A stretch of 56,525 nt of DNA from Bacteroidales bacterium (lineage in GTDB: Bacteria > Bacteroidota > Bacteroidia > Bacteroidales > Tenuifilaceae). Position 1 is the first letter of the stretch. Each line of letters starts with the position of its first letter. The DNA is taken from assembly GCA_025361485.1 (NCBI GenBank), contig JANYLA010000078.1, positions 1-56,525 on the forward strand, written 5' to 3'. A program made the translations under genes and the position numbers. Positions 36,298 through 44,808 of the stretch are shown here, piece by piece. Under the pieces are notes generated by a model. It had not been told where the DNA came from. It searched no databases and saw only the letters and a program-made list of their open reading frames with translations.

Positions 36298-37071
36298 TTA
36301 CTCTTCGTTATCACCTGAGAAACCATCATCAACAAGGATACGTCCGCAATACTCGCAAACGATAATCTTCTTACGAATCTTGATATCGAGCTGGCGTTGT
36401 GGTGGAATTTTATTGAAACAACCACCGCAAGCATCACGTTTTACAGTAACAACGGCTAAGCCGTTACGAGCATTGGTTCTAATTCTTTTGTAAGCGGTAT
36501 AAATACGTGGCTCAATCATTTCGGAATAGGCCTCAGAACGACGATTTAGCTCATCCTCCTCTTTTTGAGTTTCAGAAATAATATCATCCAATTCCGATTT
36601 TTTATTCTTTAAATCAATTGAACGCTCATCGAATAATGCTTTAGCTTGATCGATGATTTGCTTCTTTTCCTTTGCTTGCTGAGTAAATTCACGAATTCTT
36701 TTTTCGCAAAGTTCAATTTCGAGCTTTTGGTACTCAAGCTCTTTCGAAAGTGAATCAAATTCGCGATTATTACGGACATTACTCTGCTGCTCTTCGTATT
36801 TTTTAATATGGTTTTCAGCATCTTTAATCTCCTGTTTCTTGCGAACAGCAGTGCTTTCAATCTCTTCAACTTCTTTATGAAGATTGCCAATACGGGTTTC
36901 AAGACCTTCAATCTCATCCTCTAAATCCTGCACCTCTAACGGTAATTCACCGCGTAGGGTCTTAATATCATCAACTTTAGAATCAATGGTCTGAAGTTCA
37001 TAAAGAATTTTCAACTTCTCCTCAACAGAGAGTTCAGTGGTCTCAACGTGCTTGTTCTTATCTGCTGCCAT
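36298..37071 (-). CDS. CdsZ-type zinc-ribbon coiled-coil protein
   Basis: A 257-residue protein with a long coiled coil (about 20-180, rich in Glu, Lys, Leu and Gln heptads) and a C-terminal zinc ribbon with ligands CGGC (about 214-217) and CEYCG (about 237-241). This is the C4-type zinc-ribbon (DUF164/CdsZ/HP0958-like) architecture. Proteins of this family have been linked to flagellar mRNA or protein handling in Helicobacter and to type III secretion in Chlamydia; no such system is seen here. It follows a Nif3-like gene by 7 bp, a pairing that recurs in many bacteria. Last gene of the operon. Confidence 0.88.
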   Translation of the reverse strand: MAADKNKHVETTELSVEEKLKILYELQTIDSKVDDIKTLRGELPLEVQDLEDEIEGLETRIGNLHKEVEEIESTAVRKKQEIKDAENHIKKYEEQQSNVRNNREFDSLSKELEYQKLEIELCEKRIREFTQQAKEKKQIIDQAKALFDERSIDLKNKKSELDDIISETQKEEDELNRRSEAYSEMIEPRIYTAYKRIRTNARNGLAVVTVKRDACGGCFNKIPPQRQLDIKIRKKIIVCEYCGRILVDDGFSGDNEE

Positions 37072-37078
37072 ACCTTAC

Positions 37079-38173
37079 TTATATGTAATTAATTGGGTTG
37101 GTTTTTATTTCTGATTTGAGAACTGCAAATTTAGGGAAATTTTTCAATAGATATTCATAAAAAATATCTACAGTAAACTGTTCGCTCTCAAAATGGCCAA
37201 TATCGGCAATAATTATTTTATTTTCTGCATCAAAAAATTGATGATATTTAACATCTCCGGTGATATAAATATCAGCTTCAACGGCTATTGCCTGCTTAAT
37301 TAGGAAAGCACCGCTTCCTCCACAGAATGCAATTTTTTTAATTTCATTTCCTATAAGAGGGGTGCATCGAATTGACTGTAGATTAAAAACCTTTTTAACC
37401 ATTTTTAAGAAATCCATCTCTGAAATTGGGTCAGATAGCTCTCCAACCATCCCTGCTCCTACTTCGCTATATGAATTAAGTAAAGGATAAACATCGTAAG
37501 CAACCTCTTCGTATGGATGGGATGAGATCATTTCGCGAATTACCTTAGAGAGTTTTGCTTTTTGAACAATAACCTCAATTCTTGTTTCAGGTTCAACGTG
37601 TATCTCTCCCGCTTTACCAGCAAAAGGATTGGCCTCTTCGTTCGCTCTGAATGTACCTTTCCCTTCAGTATTAAAAGAACAATAATCATAATTACCGATG
37701 CTTCCAGCGCCAGCATCAAACATTGCTTTTCTTACCTTTTCAGCATCACTAATTGGCACAAAAGCAACTACTTTAACCAATTCACCTTCTATTGGACAAA
37801 GAAATTTTAGATTATTAAGACCTAGTAATTCTCCAATTTTTGAATTTACTCCGCCTTTAATACTATCAAGATTTGTATGAGCGGCGTAAATTGCAATATC
37901 ATATTTAATGGCAAGTATTACAGCCTTTTCTACATAAGTTTTGCCTACAATTTTTTTTAATCCACTAAATATTAAGGGGTGATGCGATACGATTAGATTG
38001 AGTCCTTTTCGATGCGCCTCCTCCACAACATCGGGAGTAACATCTAGTGTAGCAAGAATTCCTTTCAGAGGCATTGAAGCATCACCAACTAACAAACCAG
38101 AATTATCATACAATTCCTGGTATGAAAGAGGAGCTAGTTGCTCAAGTAAAGCAGTTACATCACTTATTACCAT
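37079..38173 (-). CDS. Nif3-like dinuclear metal centre protein
   Basis: A 364-residue member of the Nif3/YbgI family (also annotated as GTP cyclohydrolase I type 2-like), normally a hexameric toroid with a two-metal site. Metal-ligand motifs are VSHHPLIFSGLKK and YAAHTNLDS near the N-terminus, and ADIGHFESEQ near the C-terminus. The inserted middle domain (about 130-235) is the PII/CutA-like insertion of the longer family members. The true reaction is not settled. It lies 7 bp before the zinc-ribbon gene and 18 bp after the MerR gene. Confidence 0.92.
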   Translation of the reverse strand: MVISDVTALLEQLAPLSYQELYDNSGLLVGDASMPLKGILATLDVTPDVVEEAHRKGLNLIVSHHPLIFSGLKKIVGKTYVEKAVILAIKYDIAIYAAHTNLDSIKGGVNSKIGELLGLNNLKFLCPIEGELVKVVAFVPISDAEKVRKAMFDAGAGSIGNYDYCSFNTEGKGTFRANEEANPFAGKAGEIHVEPETRIEVIVQKAKLSKVIREMISSHPYEEVAYDVYPLLNSYSEVGAGMVGELSDPISEMDFLKMVKKVFNLQSIRCTPLIGNEIKKIAFCGGSGAFLIKQAIAVEADIYITGDVKYHQFFDAENKIIIADIGHFESEQFTVDIFYEYLLKNFPKFAVLKSEIKTNPINYI

Positions 38174-38191
38174 AAAAGATTGTGAATAAAA

Positions 38192-38527
38192 CTAAAGTTC
38201 TTCTCTAATTTCAAGAAGCATCTCCTTGATTTTCTTAAGCGTGTCAACTATTTCATAGTTATGAATAGTGTCCTGTTTATTTTCGGTTAACTTCTTTCGA
38301 GTGCCCTCAAGAGTTAGGCGCTGGTCCTTTACCAAATGATGAATAAGCTTAAGGTTTTCAATATCCTCCTTGGTGAAAAAACGGTTCCCCTTTTTATTCT
38401 TATGAGGTTTAATAATATCAAAGTTTTTTTCCCAAAAACGGATCAACGAAGTATTGACATTAAACATCTCGGCGACTTCGCCGATTGAGTAGTAGAATTT
38501 TTCAACCTTTTTTTCTTTGTAAGGCAT
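38192..38527 (-). CDS. MerR family transcriptional regulator
   Basis: A small (111-residue) MerR-type regulator. The winged-helix DNA-binding part is YYSIGEVAEMFNVNTSLIRFWEKNFDIIKP followed by GNRFFTKEDIENLKLIHHLV, then a short coiled-coil dimerisation helix. There is no C-terminal ligand domain and no metal-binding cysteines, so the inducer is unknown. It is in the middle of the peptidase operon: the start lies 1 bp after the CapA-like stop and the stop 18 bp before the Nif3-like start. Confidence 0.92.
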   Translation of the reverse strand: MPYKEKKVEKFYYSIGEVAEMFNVNTSLIRFWEKNFDIIKPHKNKKGNRFFTKEDIENLKLIHHLVKDQRLTLEGTRKKLTENKQDTIHNYEIVDTLKKIKEMLLEIREEL

Positions 38528-38528
38528 A

Positions 38529-39581
38529 TTATTGTATTTTCTGAATTTTTCCGTCGTTATTAATCTCTAATTGGGTATCAGGAAAATCTTCGAATGTTAA
38601 TTTTTTCATTAACAAGGAAGTTCTATTCAACGAATCAATAACAACTCCAGCTCTGCTCACTTGAATAAAGGAGTGGATTTTACCATCTACAAAGCGACCG
38701 TCTTTTGTAACCTGAATATCAAGTAAGGGTGCATATCCGTTAACTCCATTAATATTAATTCTACTGTATGTGCAAAAATTGCCTAAACTAAAAGCAATGA
38801 AACGATCTTTATAAAGAAACACAGCTCGAGGAATGTGTGGCCCACTTCCAATAATTATATCAGCACCTGCATCGATTGCAATCTTTGAGAATTCAAGTAC
38901 ATCTCCCCTGTCCTCTCCCAAGAAAAATTCTCTCTGCTTATTTATATGTTGATGATCTCTACCTTCGGCGCCACCATGAAATGAAACAAAAACTATGTCC
39001 GAAATTGAATCAAGTTCTGAAATTATTGCTTTTACTCTAGAATAATTATTCATATTGTTTGATTCACCATACGGCGAAAAAGCACAAAATCCAATCTTGA
39101 TTCCATCTTTCTCAAACACAGTGAAAGAACGATTTGGTGTTCCTGCCCCAGCCAATTTATACTTATCGATAAGGCGATAGGTTGTATCAACTCCTGCTTG
39201 TCCAAAATCATTAATATGATTATTCGCTAAACTAAAAAGGTCAAATCCAGCATCAACCAAGCATTTAAAATATGATGTAGGTGTTTTAAAAACAAAGCAA
39301 TTTGTTGAATCCTTACACCGCTTTGCAACAATACCAGAATTCAAGAAAGCTCCCTCGAGATTACAAAAGGCGAAATTAGCAGATGAAATTAAGCCATTTG
39401 CTTGTTTAAGGAGAAAATATGGTGCTTCTTTTAGTGAAGGTAAGTAATCGTCAGAAGGATAACTAGTTCCAAGATTAATATCTCCGACGGATACAATCCT
39501 AACAAGACTATTATTCTGACCTATTAATAGATTGACAGAAAAGAAATAAATGAATAGGATTAAGAGAGTTATTTTTTTCAT
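38529..39581 (-). CDS. CapA-like (PGA_cap) family protein
   Basis: A 350-residue exported protein with a signal peptide (about 1-21) and a CapA/PGA_cap metallophosphoesterase-like fold. Motifs are VSVGDINLGTSYPSDDYL, CNLEGAFLNSG, SLANNHINDFGQAG, VSFHGGAEGRDH and ADIIIGSGPHIPRAV. The His and Asp/Asn pattern fits a metal site. CapA proteins take part in poly-gamma-glutamate capsule export or in peptidoglycan-related processes; with no capB/C nearby, the name should not be taken as proof of capsule synthesis. It lies 6 bp after an M23 peptidase and 1 bp before merR, so a cell-wall role is the more likely context. Confidence 0.88.
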   Translation of the reverse strand: MKKITLLILFIYFFSVNLLIGQNNSLVRIVSVGDINLGTSYPSDDYLPSLKEAPYFLLKQANGLISSANFAFCNLEGAFLNSGIVAKRCKDSTNCFVFKTPTSYFKCLVDAGFDLFSLANNHINDFGQAGVDTTYRLIDKYKLAGAGTPNRSFTVFEKDGIKIGFCAFSPYGESNNMNNYSRVKAIISELDSISDIVFVSFHGGAEGRDHQHINKQREFFLGEDRGDVLEFSKIAIDAGADIIIGSGPHIPRAVFLYKDRFIAFSLGNFCTYSRININGVNGYAPLLDIQVTKDGRFVDGKIHSFIQVSRAGVVIDSLNRTSLLMKKLTFEDFPDTQLEINNDGKIQKIQ

Positions 39582-39587
39582 TTATTA

Positions 39588-40559
39588 CTAATCAAAACTT
39601 TGTGATGTTTGAGAAGCTAATTCTATAAGTTTTTCGTATTGCTCTGGTGTTAAATCATTAAAGTAAAAATTGATGGGATTGATGGGATTATCATTCATTC
39701 GAACCTCATAGTGAAGGTGAGGAGCCAAACTCATTCCTGTATTGCCTACAAGACCAATAACGGCACCACGTCTAACCTTTGCGCCAGTGCTTACAAGAAT
39801 CTCACTTAAGTGAGCATAAAGGGTCTTGTACCCAAATCCATGATCAATAATTACAGTGTTCCCATATCCTCTTTTAGATCTATCAGTATCAAATACAACT
39901 CCATCGCCCGTAGCATAAACTTCAGTCCCTGATGGTGCTGTAAAATCCATCCCTGAGTGCATTTTCAATACTTTATAGTATGGATGTATTCGTACTCCAA
40001 AAGGAGATGCAACTCTTGTTAAATCTTTATTTGATAATGGCTGAATTGCAGGAATTGACTTTACCATAGATTCCTTATTCTTGGCCAGATCGATAATTTC
40101 ATCAAAGGATTTGGTTTGAACATAAACCTCTTTAGCTAATTTATCCAACTTCTTCGTTGCTTCGATTACAATTTCAGAATTAGACAAATCTTCCAAAATA
40201 GAATATCTATCAACCCCGCCTATCCCAGCAGAACGAATTGAAAAAGGAATAGGTTCAGCTTCAAAAATTGTCCGATAGATATTTTCATCACGTTGCTGAA
40301 TATCCTTTAAAACTGCCTCAACCTGAGAGTATTTTCCATTTAGCAATTCAAATTGAAGAAGAAGCTCATCCCTTTCACGCTTTAATCCTCTCTCTTGTGG
40401 AGTATCAAAAAATGATGTATAAATTGAGTAATAAACTATTGTGATAACAATTGTAGACATTAAATAGGTAAGGCCCCTTATAAACTTTTGCTTTAAAGAG
40501 GCTCGAACCTTAATAAAACTAAGAGTTTCGTGATTAAATTTATACTTACTCTTTGGCAT
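39588..40559 (-). CDS. M23 family metallopeptidase (first of two)
   Basis: A 323-residue membrane-anchored cell-wall endopeptidase. One transmembrane helix (about 30-50) is followed by a coiled-coil region (about 58-95) and a LytM/M23 domain at about 190-300. The zinc site and catalytic residues are intact: HSGMD (H and D), YAHLSE and HLHYEV. It should cut peptidoglycan cross-links or act in divisome/elongasome control. It is a clear paralogue of the protein encoded at 40619-41587, with the same layout and many shared blocks, such as QKRDNNIYR-like and GFGYKT-YAHLS. First gene of the tight group down to the zinc-ribbon gene. Confidence 0.93.
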   Translation of the reverse strand: MPKSKYKFNHETLSFIKVRASLKQKFIRGLTYLMSTIVITIVYYSIYTSFFDTPQERGLKRERDELLLQFELLNGKYSQVEAVLKDIQQRDENIYRTIFEAEPIPFSIRSAGIGGVDRYSILEDLSNSEIVIEATKKLDKLAKEVYVQTKSFDEIIDLAKNKESMVKSIPAIQPLSNKDLTRVASPFGVRIHPYYKVLKMHSGMDFTAPSGTEVYATGDGVVFDTDRSKRGYGNTVIIDHGFGYKTLYAHLSEILVSTGAKVRRGAVIGLVGNTGMSLAPHLHYEVRMNDNPINPINFYFNDLTPEQYEKLIELASQTSQSFD

Positions 40560-40581
40560 TGGTCAACTTATATTGAAATGT

Positions 40582-40589
40582 CAAATTTA
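40582..40589 (-). promoter_or_regulatory. Possible -7 element of the first M23 gene
   Basis: Minus-strand TAAATTTG matches TAnnTTTG 22 bp before the ATG at 40559. The nearest TTTG upstream is only 12 bp away, so the -33 element is uncertain. Confidence 0.3.
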
Positions 40590-40618
40590 CAATAAAACTA
40601 TCAAAAAGAAATCTTATT

Positions 40619-41587
40619 TTAGTCGAGAGTATCGTGCTCCGTTTTTCCAACTGTTGCAAACTTAACCATGTCATCGTAATCTTCACTAGTAAGATCATTG
40701 AAATAGTTTAGTGGATCAATTGCTGAATTACGCAGCATAACTTCATAGTGAAGATGAGGACCAGTGCTCCTACCTGAGTTACCAAGCAGACCAATTACTT
40801 GACCACGAATTATCTTATCACCAGCTTGAACTTCAATTTTACTAAGGTGAGCATAACGAGTTTTATATCCAAATCCATGATCAATTACTACTTCTTTTCC
40901 ATAACCAGTAAATGAAAATTCAGCGCTGACCACAACACCTTCTCCTGTTGCATGAACTGGCGTACCAATTGACCCTGAAAAATCAATACCGTAGTGCATC
41001 TTTAGGTGATGTGTAAATGGATCTGATCTAAAACCAAAATGTGCTGAAATGGTAGTTAAGGATACAGGCTGTATTGCCGGAATACAATGCGTCATTTTTT
41101 CCTTATTCCTTGCTAAATCAATTACTTCATCAAATGACTTTGATTGAAGGTAAACTTGCCAATTCAATTGGTCAAATAATGTGAAAGTTTTAATAAACAG
41201 ATTAGCGTGTTCAAACTTTTCAAAAGACTTATATCTATTCACCCCTCCATAACCTCCTTCTTTTTGTGAGGCTGGAATTGTATCGGCTTCAAAAATTGCT
41301 CGATAAATATTGTTATCCCTTTTTTGAAATTCCTTAACCAGTAAGACTTTTTCATTTATTTTACGCTGAAAAAGTTCGTATTTAACAATAGTATTCTCAA
41401 TTTCTCTTTTGATATTCTTCTCCTTAGGAGTATCCAAAAAAATTGAATAAATGTAGACTAAAGTTGCTGCTAATGTTAGGTTAACAAATAAATGAATTGC
41501 TATATTTGCAATCTTTTTGCGAAGGGGATGCGAGATTACATCAAACTTTAATGTGTGAGGATTAAATTTATATTTTACTTTTGCCAT
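40619..41587 (-). CDS. M23 family metallopeptidase (second of two)
   Basis: A 322-residue paralogue of the downstream peptidase, with a short cytoplasmic N-terminus (KYKFNPHTLKF), a transmembrane helix (about 28-48), a helical spacer and a LytM/M23 domain. The zinc-site motifs HYGID, YAHLSK and HLHYEV are intact, so an active endopeptidase is expected. The N-terminal motif KYKFN.xTL is shared by both copies and may be a cytoplasmic interaction site. It lies 59 bp upstream of its paralogue on the same strand and divergent from alaS, a neighbourhood also seen in other Bacteroidota. Confidence 0.93.
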   Translation of the reverse strand: MAKVKYKFNPHTLKFDVISHPLRKKIANIAIHLFVNLTLAATLVYIYSIFLDTPKEKNIKREIENTIVKYELFQRKINEKVLLVKEFQKRDNNIYRAIFEADTIPASQKEGGYGGVNRYKSFEKFEHANLFIKTFTLFDQLNWQVYLQSKSFDEVIDLARNKEKMTHCIPAIQPVSLTTISAHFGFRSDPFTHHLKMHYGIDFSGSIGTPVHATGEGVVVSAEFSFTGYGKEVVIDHGFGYKTRYAHLSKIEVQAGDKIIRGQVIGLLGNSGRSTGPHLHYEVMLRNSAIDPLNYFNDLTSEDYDDMVKFATVGKTEHDTLD

Positions 41588-41636
41588 CTCTTTTATTTAT
41601 AGCACTTTAAAACGATTCCATTTTGACGAATGTCGA

Positions 41637-41667
41637 CAAATCTAATGTAAATATTTATTTTTGCAAA
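41637..41667 (-). promoter_or_regulatory. Promoter of the M23 pair
   Basis: On the minus strand TTTG (complement of 41664-41667), 19 bp, then TAGATTTG (complement of 41637-41644) matches the -33/-7 pattern. The ATG is 49 bp downstream. A plus-strand TATTTTTG (41656-41663) overlaps it and could start a long alaS leader. Confidence 0.5.
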
Positions 41668-41866
41668 GTTTTTAATCGAAAAGTTGATATTAAAATGTCA
41701 ACTAATACTCAATAAATCATTAAAATTAAGTGCTTTATGAAAGAGCCATTTTCAATAACCATCAAAGATAAAGACTAATACAAGGTTATATTTTTTTTGA
41801 TTATTAGAATTATTTTTTTACTTATATTTTATTATAAAACAGTTGTTTAACTAAATTCTTTATAAT

Positions 41867-44485
41867 ATGAAATCGAGCGAAATCAGACAAGCGTTTCTTG
41901 ACTTTTTTCGTGGTAAGATGCATCAGATTGTACCATCGGCTCCGATGGTAGTCAAAAATGATCCTACCCTAATGTTTACTAATGCTGGAATGAACCAGTT
42001 CAAGGATATTTTTCTTGGTAATTCTCCCGTAAAACATCCACGAATTGCGAATACACAAAAGTGTCTTCGTGTATCAGGGAAGCATAATGACCTTGAAGAG
42101 GTTGGTCACGATACTTACCACCATACCATGTTCGAAATGCTTGGTAACTGGTCGTTTGGTGATTACTTCAAAAAAGATGCTATTGATTGGGCCTGGGAGT
42201 TTTTGGTTGACGTACTGAAAATTGATAGAAACAGTCTATATGTAACCGTTTTCGAAGGAAGTACCGAGGATGGAATTGACATGGATAAGGAAGCCTTTGA
42301 GTACTGGAAGAAACATCTACCAGAAAGTAGAATCTTAATGGGTTCAAAGAAAGATAATTTCTGGGAGATGGGTGAATCAGGACCATGCGGACCATGCTCT
42401 GAGGTACATGTTGATATCAGAAATGCTGATGAGAAGAAAGCAATCCCTGGTGATAAGATGGTGAATACAGGCCATCCTCAGGTTATTGAGATTTGGAACT
42501 TGGTATTCATCCAGTATAACCGCAAAGCAAACGGTCAACTTGAACAGTTACCTGCTCAGCATGTCGACACTGGAATGGGTTTTGAACGCTTATCAATGGT
42601 AATTCAGGGTAAGCAGAGCAACTACGATACTGATATCTTCCAACCAATTATTGGTAAAATATCGAAGATGTGCGGTTTCGAGTATGGCAAGGATAAAAAG
42701 CGTGATATTGCTATGCGCGTTATTGCCGACCATTTAAGAACAGTATCATTCTCAATTGCGGATGGACAACTACCATCGAACGTTAAGGCAGGTTATGTAA
42801 TTCGAAGAATTCTTCGCCGTGCAGTTCGTTACGGATATACATTCCTAAATTTCCGTGAACCTTTCATCAATAAGCTAGTTGATGTTCTTTCGGTTGAAAT
42901 GGGTAAATTTTTCCCTGAACTAATCTCACAAAAAGAGCTAATTATCAAAGTAATCCATGAGGAAGAGGCTTCATTTCTTCGCACTCTTGAAACTGGAATA
43001 AAAATGCTCGATGGGATGATAAGCACAGCCAAAAAAGAGAATAAAGCAGTAATTTCTGGTAAAGACGCCTTTATACTATATGATACTTTTGGATTTCCAA
43101 TTGACCTAACAGAACTTATTTTAAGAGAAAATAATCTTACGGTTGATATGGAGGCATTCAAGAGTGAAATGGCACAGCAAAAGGATCGCTCACGCTCCGA
43201 TGCCGCAGTTGAAACTTTTGATTGGCAAGAGGTATTGAAGATATCTGAAGTTGAGTTTGTTGGATACGACCATACCGAAGCAGAGATTCGAATTGCTCGA
43301 ATGAGGACAATCAAAACCAAAGGGAAAGAGCAATATCATCTTGTATTTGATAAAACTCCATTCTATGCTGAATCAGGTGGTCAGGTTGGTGATACAGGTA
43401 CCATTGAAGCTAATGGTGAAGTTATCAATATTGAAAATACCATTAAGGAGAATAATTTAACAATCCATTTGGTTGATAAACTACCAACAAATCCAAGTGC
43501 AAAATTTGTTGGTAAAGTTAATCTTGAAAAAAGAGTAAGCACTGCGAATAACCACTCAGCCACTCACCTACTTCACTATGTTTTACGGACTGTTCTAGGT
43601 ACTCATGTTGAACAGAAAGGTTCATTGGTTAATTCCGAAAACCTTCGTTTTGACTTTGCACATTTCCAAAAAATGACCGATGAGGAGATTCGTGCTGTTG
43701 AGATTTTGGTGAATCAAAAAATACGCCAAAACATTCCTTTGGATGAGCATCGTAATATGTCAATGGATAGTGCTGTTAAGATGGGTGCGATGGCCCTATT
43801 CGGTGAAAAATACGGAGATTCAGTACGTATTATTCGTTTTGGGGAATCAGTTGAACTTTGCGGAGGGACTCACGTTCCATCTACTGGTCAAATTGGTTTC
43901 ATTAAAATTATCTCTGAAGGTGCCATATCAGCAGGTATTAGAAGAATTGAGGCTATAACTGGAGTAAAAGCGGAAGAATTCCTTTATGCACAAATTGATA
44001 GCATCAAAGAGGTAAAGCAAATTTTAGGAAATCCGGCCAACCTATTACAAGGAGCATCAAAACTTGTTGAGGAGAATGCCAATCTTCGAAAGGAGATTGA
44101 AGGGATGATGAAAGAAAAAGTTCATGCTCTAAAAGCAACTTTAAAATCATCGGTTGAATCGAAGAATGGAGTAAATATTATTGCAAAAAAGATTGAAATT
44201 AGTAGCCCTGATGCCATAAAGGATTTAGCCTTTCAGCTAAAAAATGAGATTGAGAATCTCTTCCTTGTACTAGGCTCTACTTCTGATGGAAAAGCAATGC
44301 TAACAATTATGGTTGATGAAAAGCTGATTGAATCGCATAAGCTAAACGCATCAAATATTGTAAGGGAAGCAGCTAAGGAGATTCAAGGTGGTGGTGGTGG
44401 TCAGCCATTCTATGCAACTGCCGGCGGGAAGAACCCTTCGGGCCTTGATGGTGCTATTAAAAAAGCTGTGAGTTTATTGGGGTAA
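41867..44485 (+). CDS. alaS: Alanine--tRNA ligase
   Basis: Charges tRNA-Ala. The 872-residue protein has the class II catalytic domain starting with the conserved [12 protein letters not shown] and [23 protein letters not shown], the tRNA-recognition region, the editing domain with zinc ligands HSATHLLH and [13 protein letters not shown], and the C-terminal oligomerisation/C-Ala domain ending in [19 protein letters not shown]. All parts are present and the length is normal. The gene is divergent from the M23 peptidase; the 279-bp upstream region is AT-rich. It is separated from carA by the structured leader. Confidence 0.98.
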   Translation: MKSSEIRQAFLDFFRGKMHQIVPSAPMVVKNDPTLMFTNAGMNQFKDIFLGNSPVKHPRIANTQKCLRVSGKHNDLEEVGHDTYHHTMFEMLGNWSFGDYFKKDAIDWAWEFLVDVLKIDRNSLYVTVFEGSTEDGIDMDKEAFEYWKKHLPESRILMGSKKDNFWEMGESGPCGPCSEVHVDIRNADEKKAIPGDKMVNTGHPQVIEIWNLVFIQYNRKANGQLEQLPAQHVDTGMGFERLSMVIQGKQSNYDTDIFQPIIGKISKMCGFEYGKDKKRDIAMRVIADHLRTVSFSIADGQLPSNVKAGYVIRRILRRAVRYGYTFLNFREPFINKLVDVLSVEMGKFFPELISQKELIIKVIHEEEASFLRTLETGIKMLDGMISTAKKENKAVISGKDAFILYDTFGFPIDLTELILRENNLTVDMEAFKSEMAQQKDRSRSDAAVETFDWQEVLKISEVEFVGYDHTEAEIRIARMRTIKTKGKEQYHLVFDKTPFYAESGGQVGDTGTIEANGEVINIENTIKENNLTIHLVDKLPTNPSAKFVGKVNLEKRVSTANNHSATHLLHYVLRTVLGTHVEQKGSLVNSENLRFDFAHFQKMTDEEIRAVEILVNQKIRQNIPLDEHRNMSMDSAVKMGAMALFGEKYGDSVRIIRFGESVELCGGTHVPSTGQIGFIKIISEGAISAGIRRIEAITGVKAEEFLYAQIDSIKEVKQILGNPANLLQGASKLVEENANLRKEIEGMMKEKVHALKATLKSSVESKNGVNIIAKKIEISSPDAIKDLAFQLKNEIENLFLVLGSTSDGKAMLTIMVDEKLIESHKLNASNIVREAAKEIQGGGGGQPFYATAGGKNPSGLDGAIKKAVSLLG

Positions 44486-44527
44486 TCAACTGATCATTTA
44501 TTTGTTAATAAATATTTGATAATAGAC

Positions 44528-44559
44528 TTTGCTGATATTAACATTTCGTTTTACATTTG
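44528..44559 (+). promoter_or_regulatory. Promoter of the carA leader
   Basis: TTTG (44528-44531), 20 bp, then TACATTTG (44552-44559) is the best match to the Bacteroidota promoter consensus in the window. It lies downstream of the alaS stop and upstream of both leader hairpins; the leader ATG is at 44578. Confidence 0.6.
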
Positions 44560-44577
44560 TCGAGTTATTAAAAAGAC

Positions 44578-44808
44578 ATGGATCAAAGTAAAGAGAAGTT
44601 ACTTTCGCAAAAACATACAGGTTTTGAAGATTCATCATACTATTATAATTTATTAAGTCTGCCATTATCGGCAGACTTTTTTTTTATCGATATATATCTA
44701 ACTCCCGTTGCTGAAACCAATGAACTTTCCTCACTAAAATATATTTTCAATTCAAGGTCGGCTTATCACCGACCTTTTTTATGCCCTAATCCCAACAAAA
44801 ATGAATAA
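44578..44808 (+). CDS. Putative carA leader ORF (76 codons)
   Basis: An open frame starting 18 bp after the -7 element, passing through both terminators (44655-44685 and 44754-44780) and ending with TAA at 44806-44808, 8 bp inside carA (ATG at 44801). The peptide has no known domain; its middle is rich in Tyr, Leu and Phe, with a YYY run just before terminator 1 and FFF encoded by the terminator T-run. The mRNA upstream of terminator 1 is rich in U. This recalls the pyrL leader of enteric pyrBI, where UTP-dependent pausing couples translation to terminator melting. It may instead be a chance frame; conservation of the frame would decide. Confidence 0.4.
   Translation: MDQSKEKLLSQKHTGFEDSSYYYNLLSLPLSADFFFIDIYLTPVAETNELSSLKYIFNSRSAYHRPFLCPNPNKNE
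44655..44685 (+). terminator. Leader terminator 1 upstream of carA
   Basis: A 9-bp perfect stem AAGTCTGCC (44655-44663) with GGCAGACTT (44670-44678), a 6-nt loop and nine T residues (44677-44685): a textbook intrinsic terminator about 100 nt into the leader transcript. Confidence 0.85.
44754..44780 (+). terminator. Leader terminator 2 upstream of carA
   Basis: An 8-bp perfect stem AAGGTCGG (44754-44761) with CCGACCTT (44769-44776), a 7-nt loop and six T residues (44775-44780). It ends 20 bp before the carA ATG, so carA mRNA must pass through it. Confidence 0.8.

Noticed and set aside
38529-39581. Capsule (poly-gamma-glutamate) synthesis role for the CapA-like protein
   Set aside because: No capB or capC partner is nearby and the gene lies among cell-wall peptidase genes; the family name alone is not evidence for capsule.
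42829-43320. 163-codon antisense open frame inside alaS
   Set aside because: Shadow of a well-conserved gene; no start signal or family resemblance.
44754-44780. Terminator 2 as the plain terminator of alaS
   Set aside because: It is 270 bp from the alaS stop, lies after a promoter and another terminator, and only 20 bp before carA, so a simple alaS terminator does not explain it.
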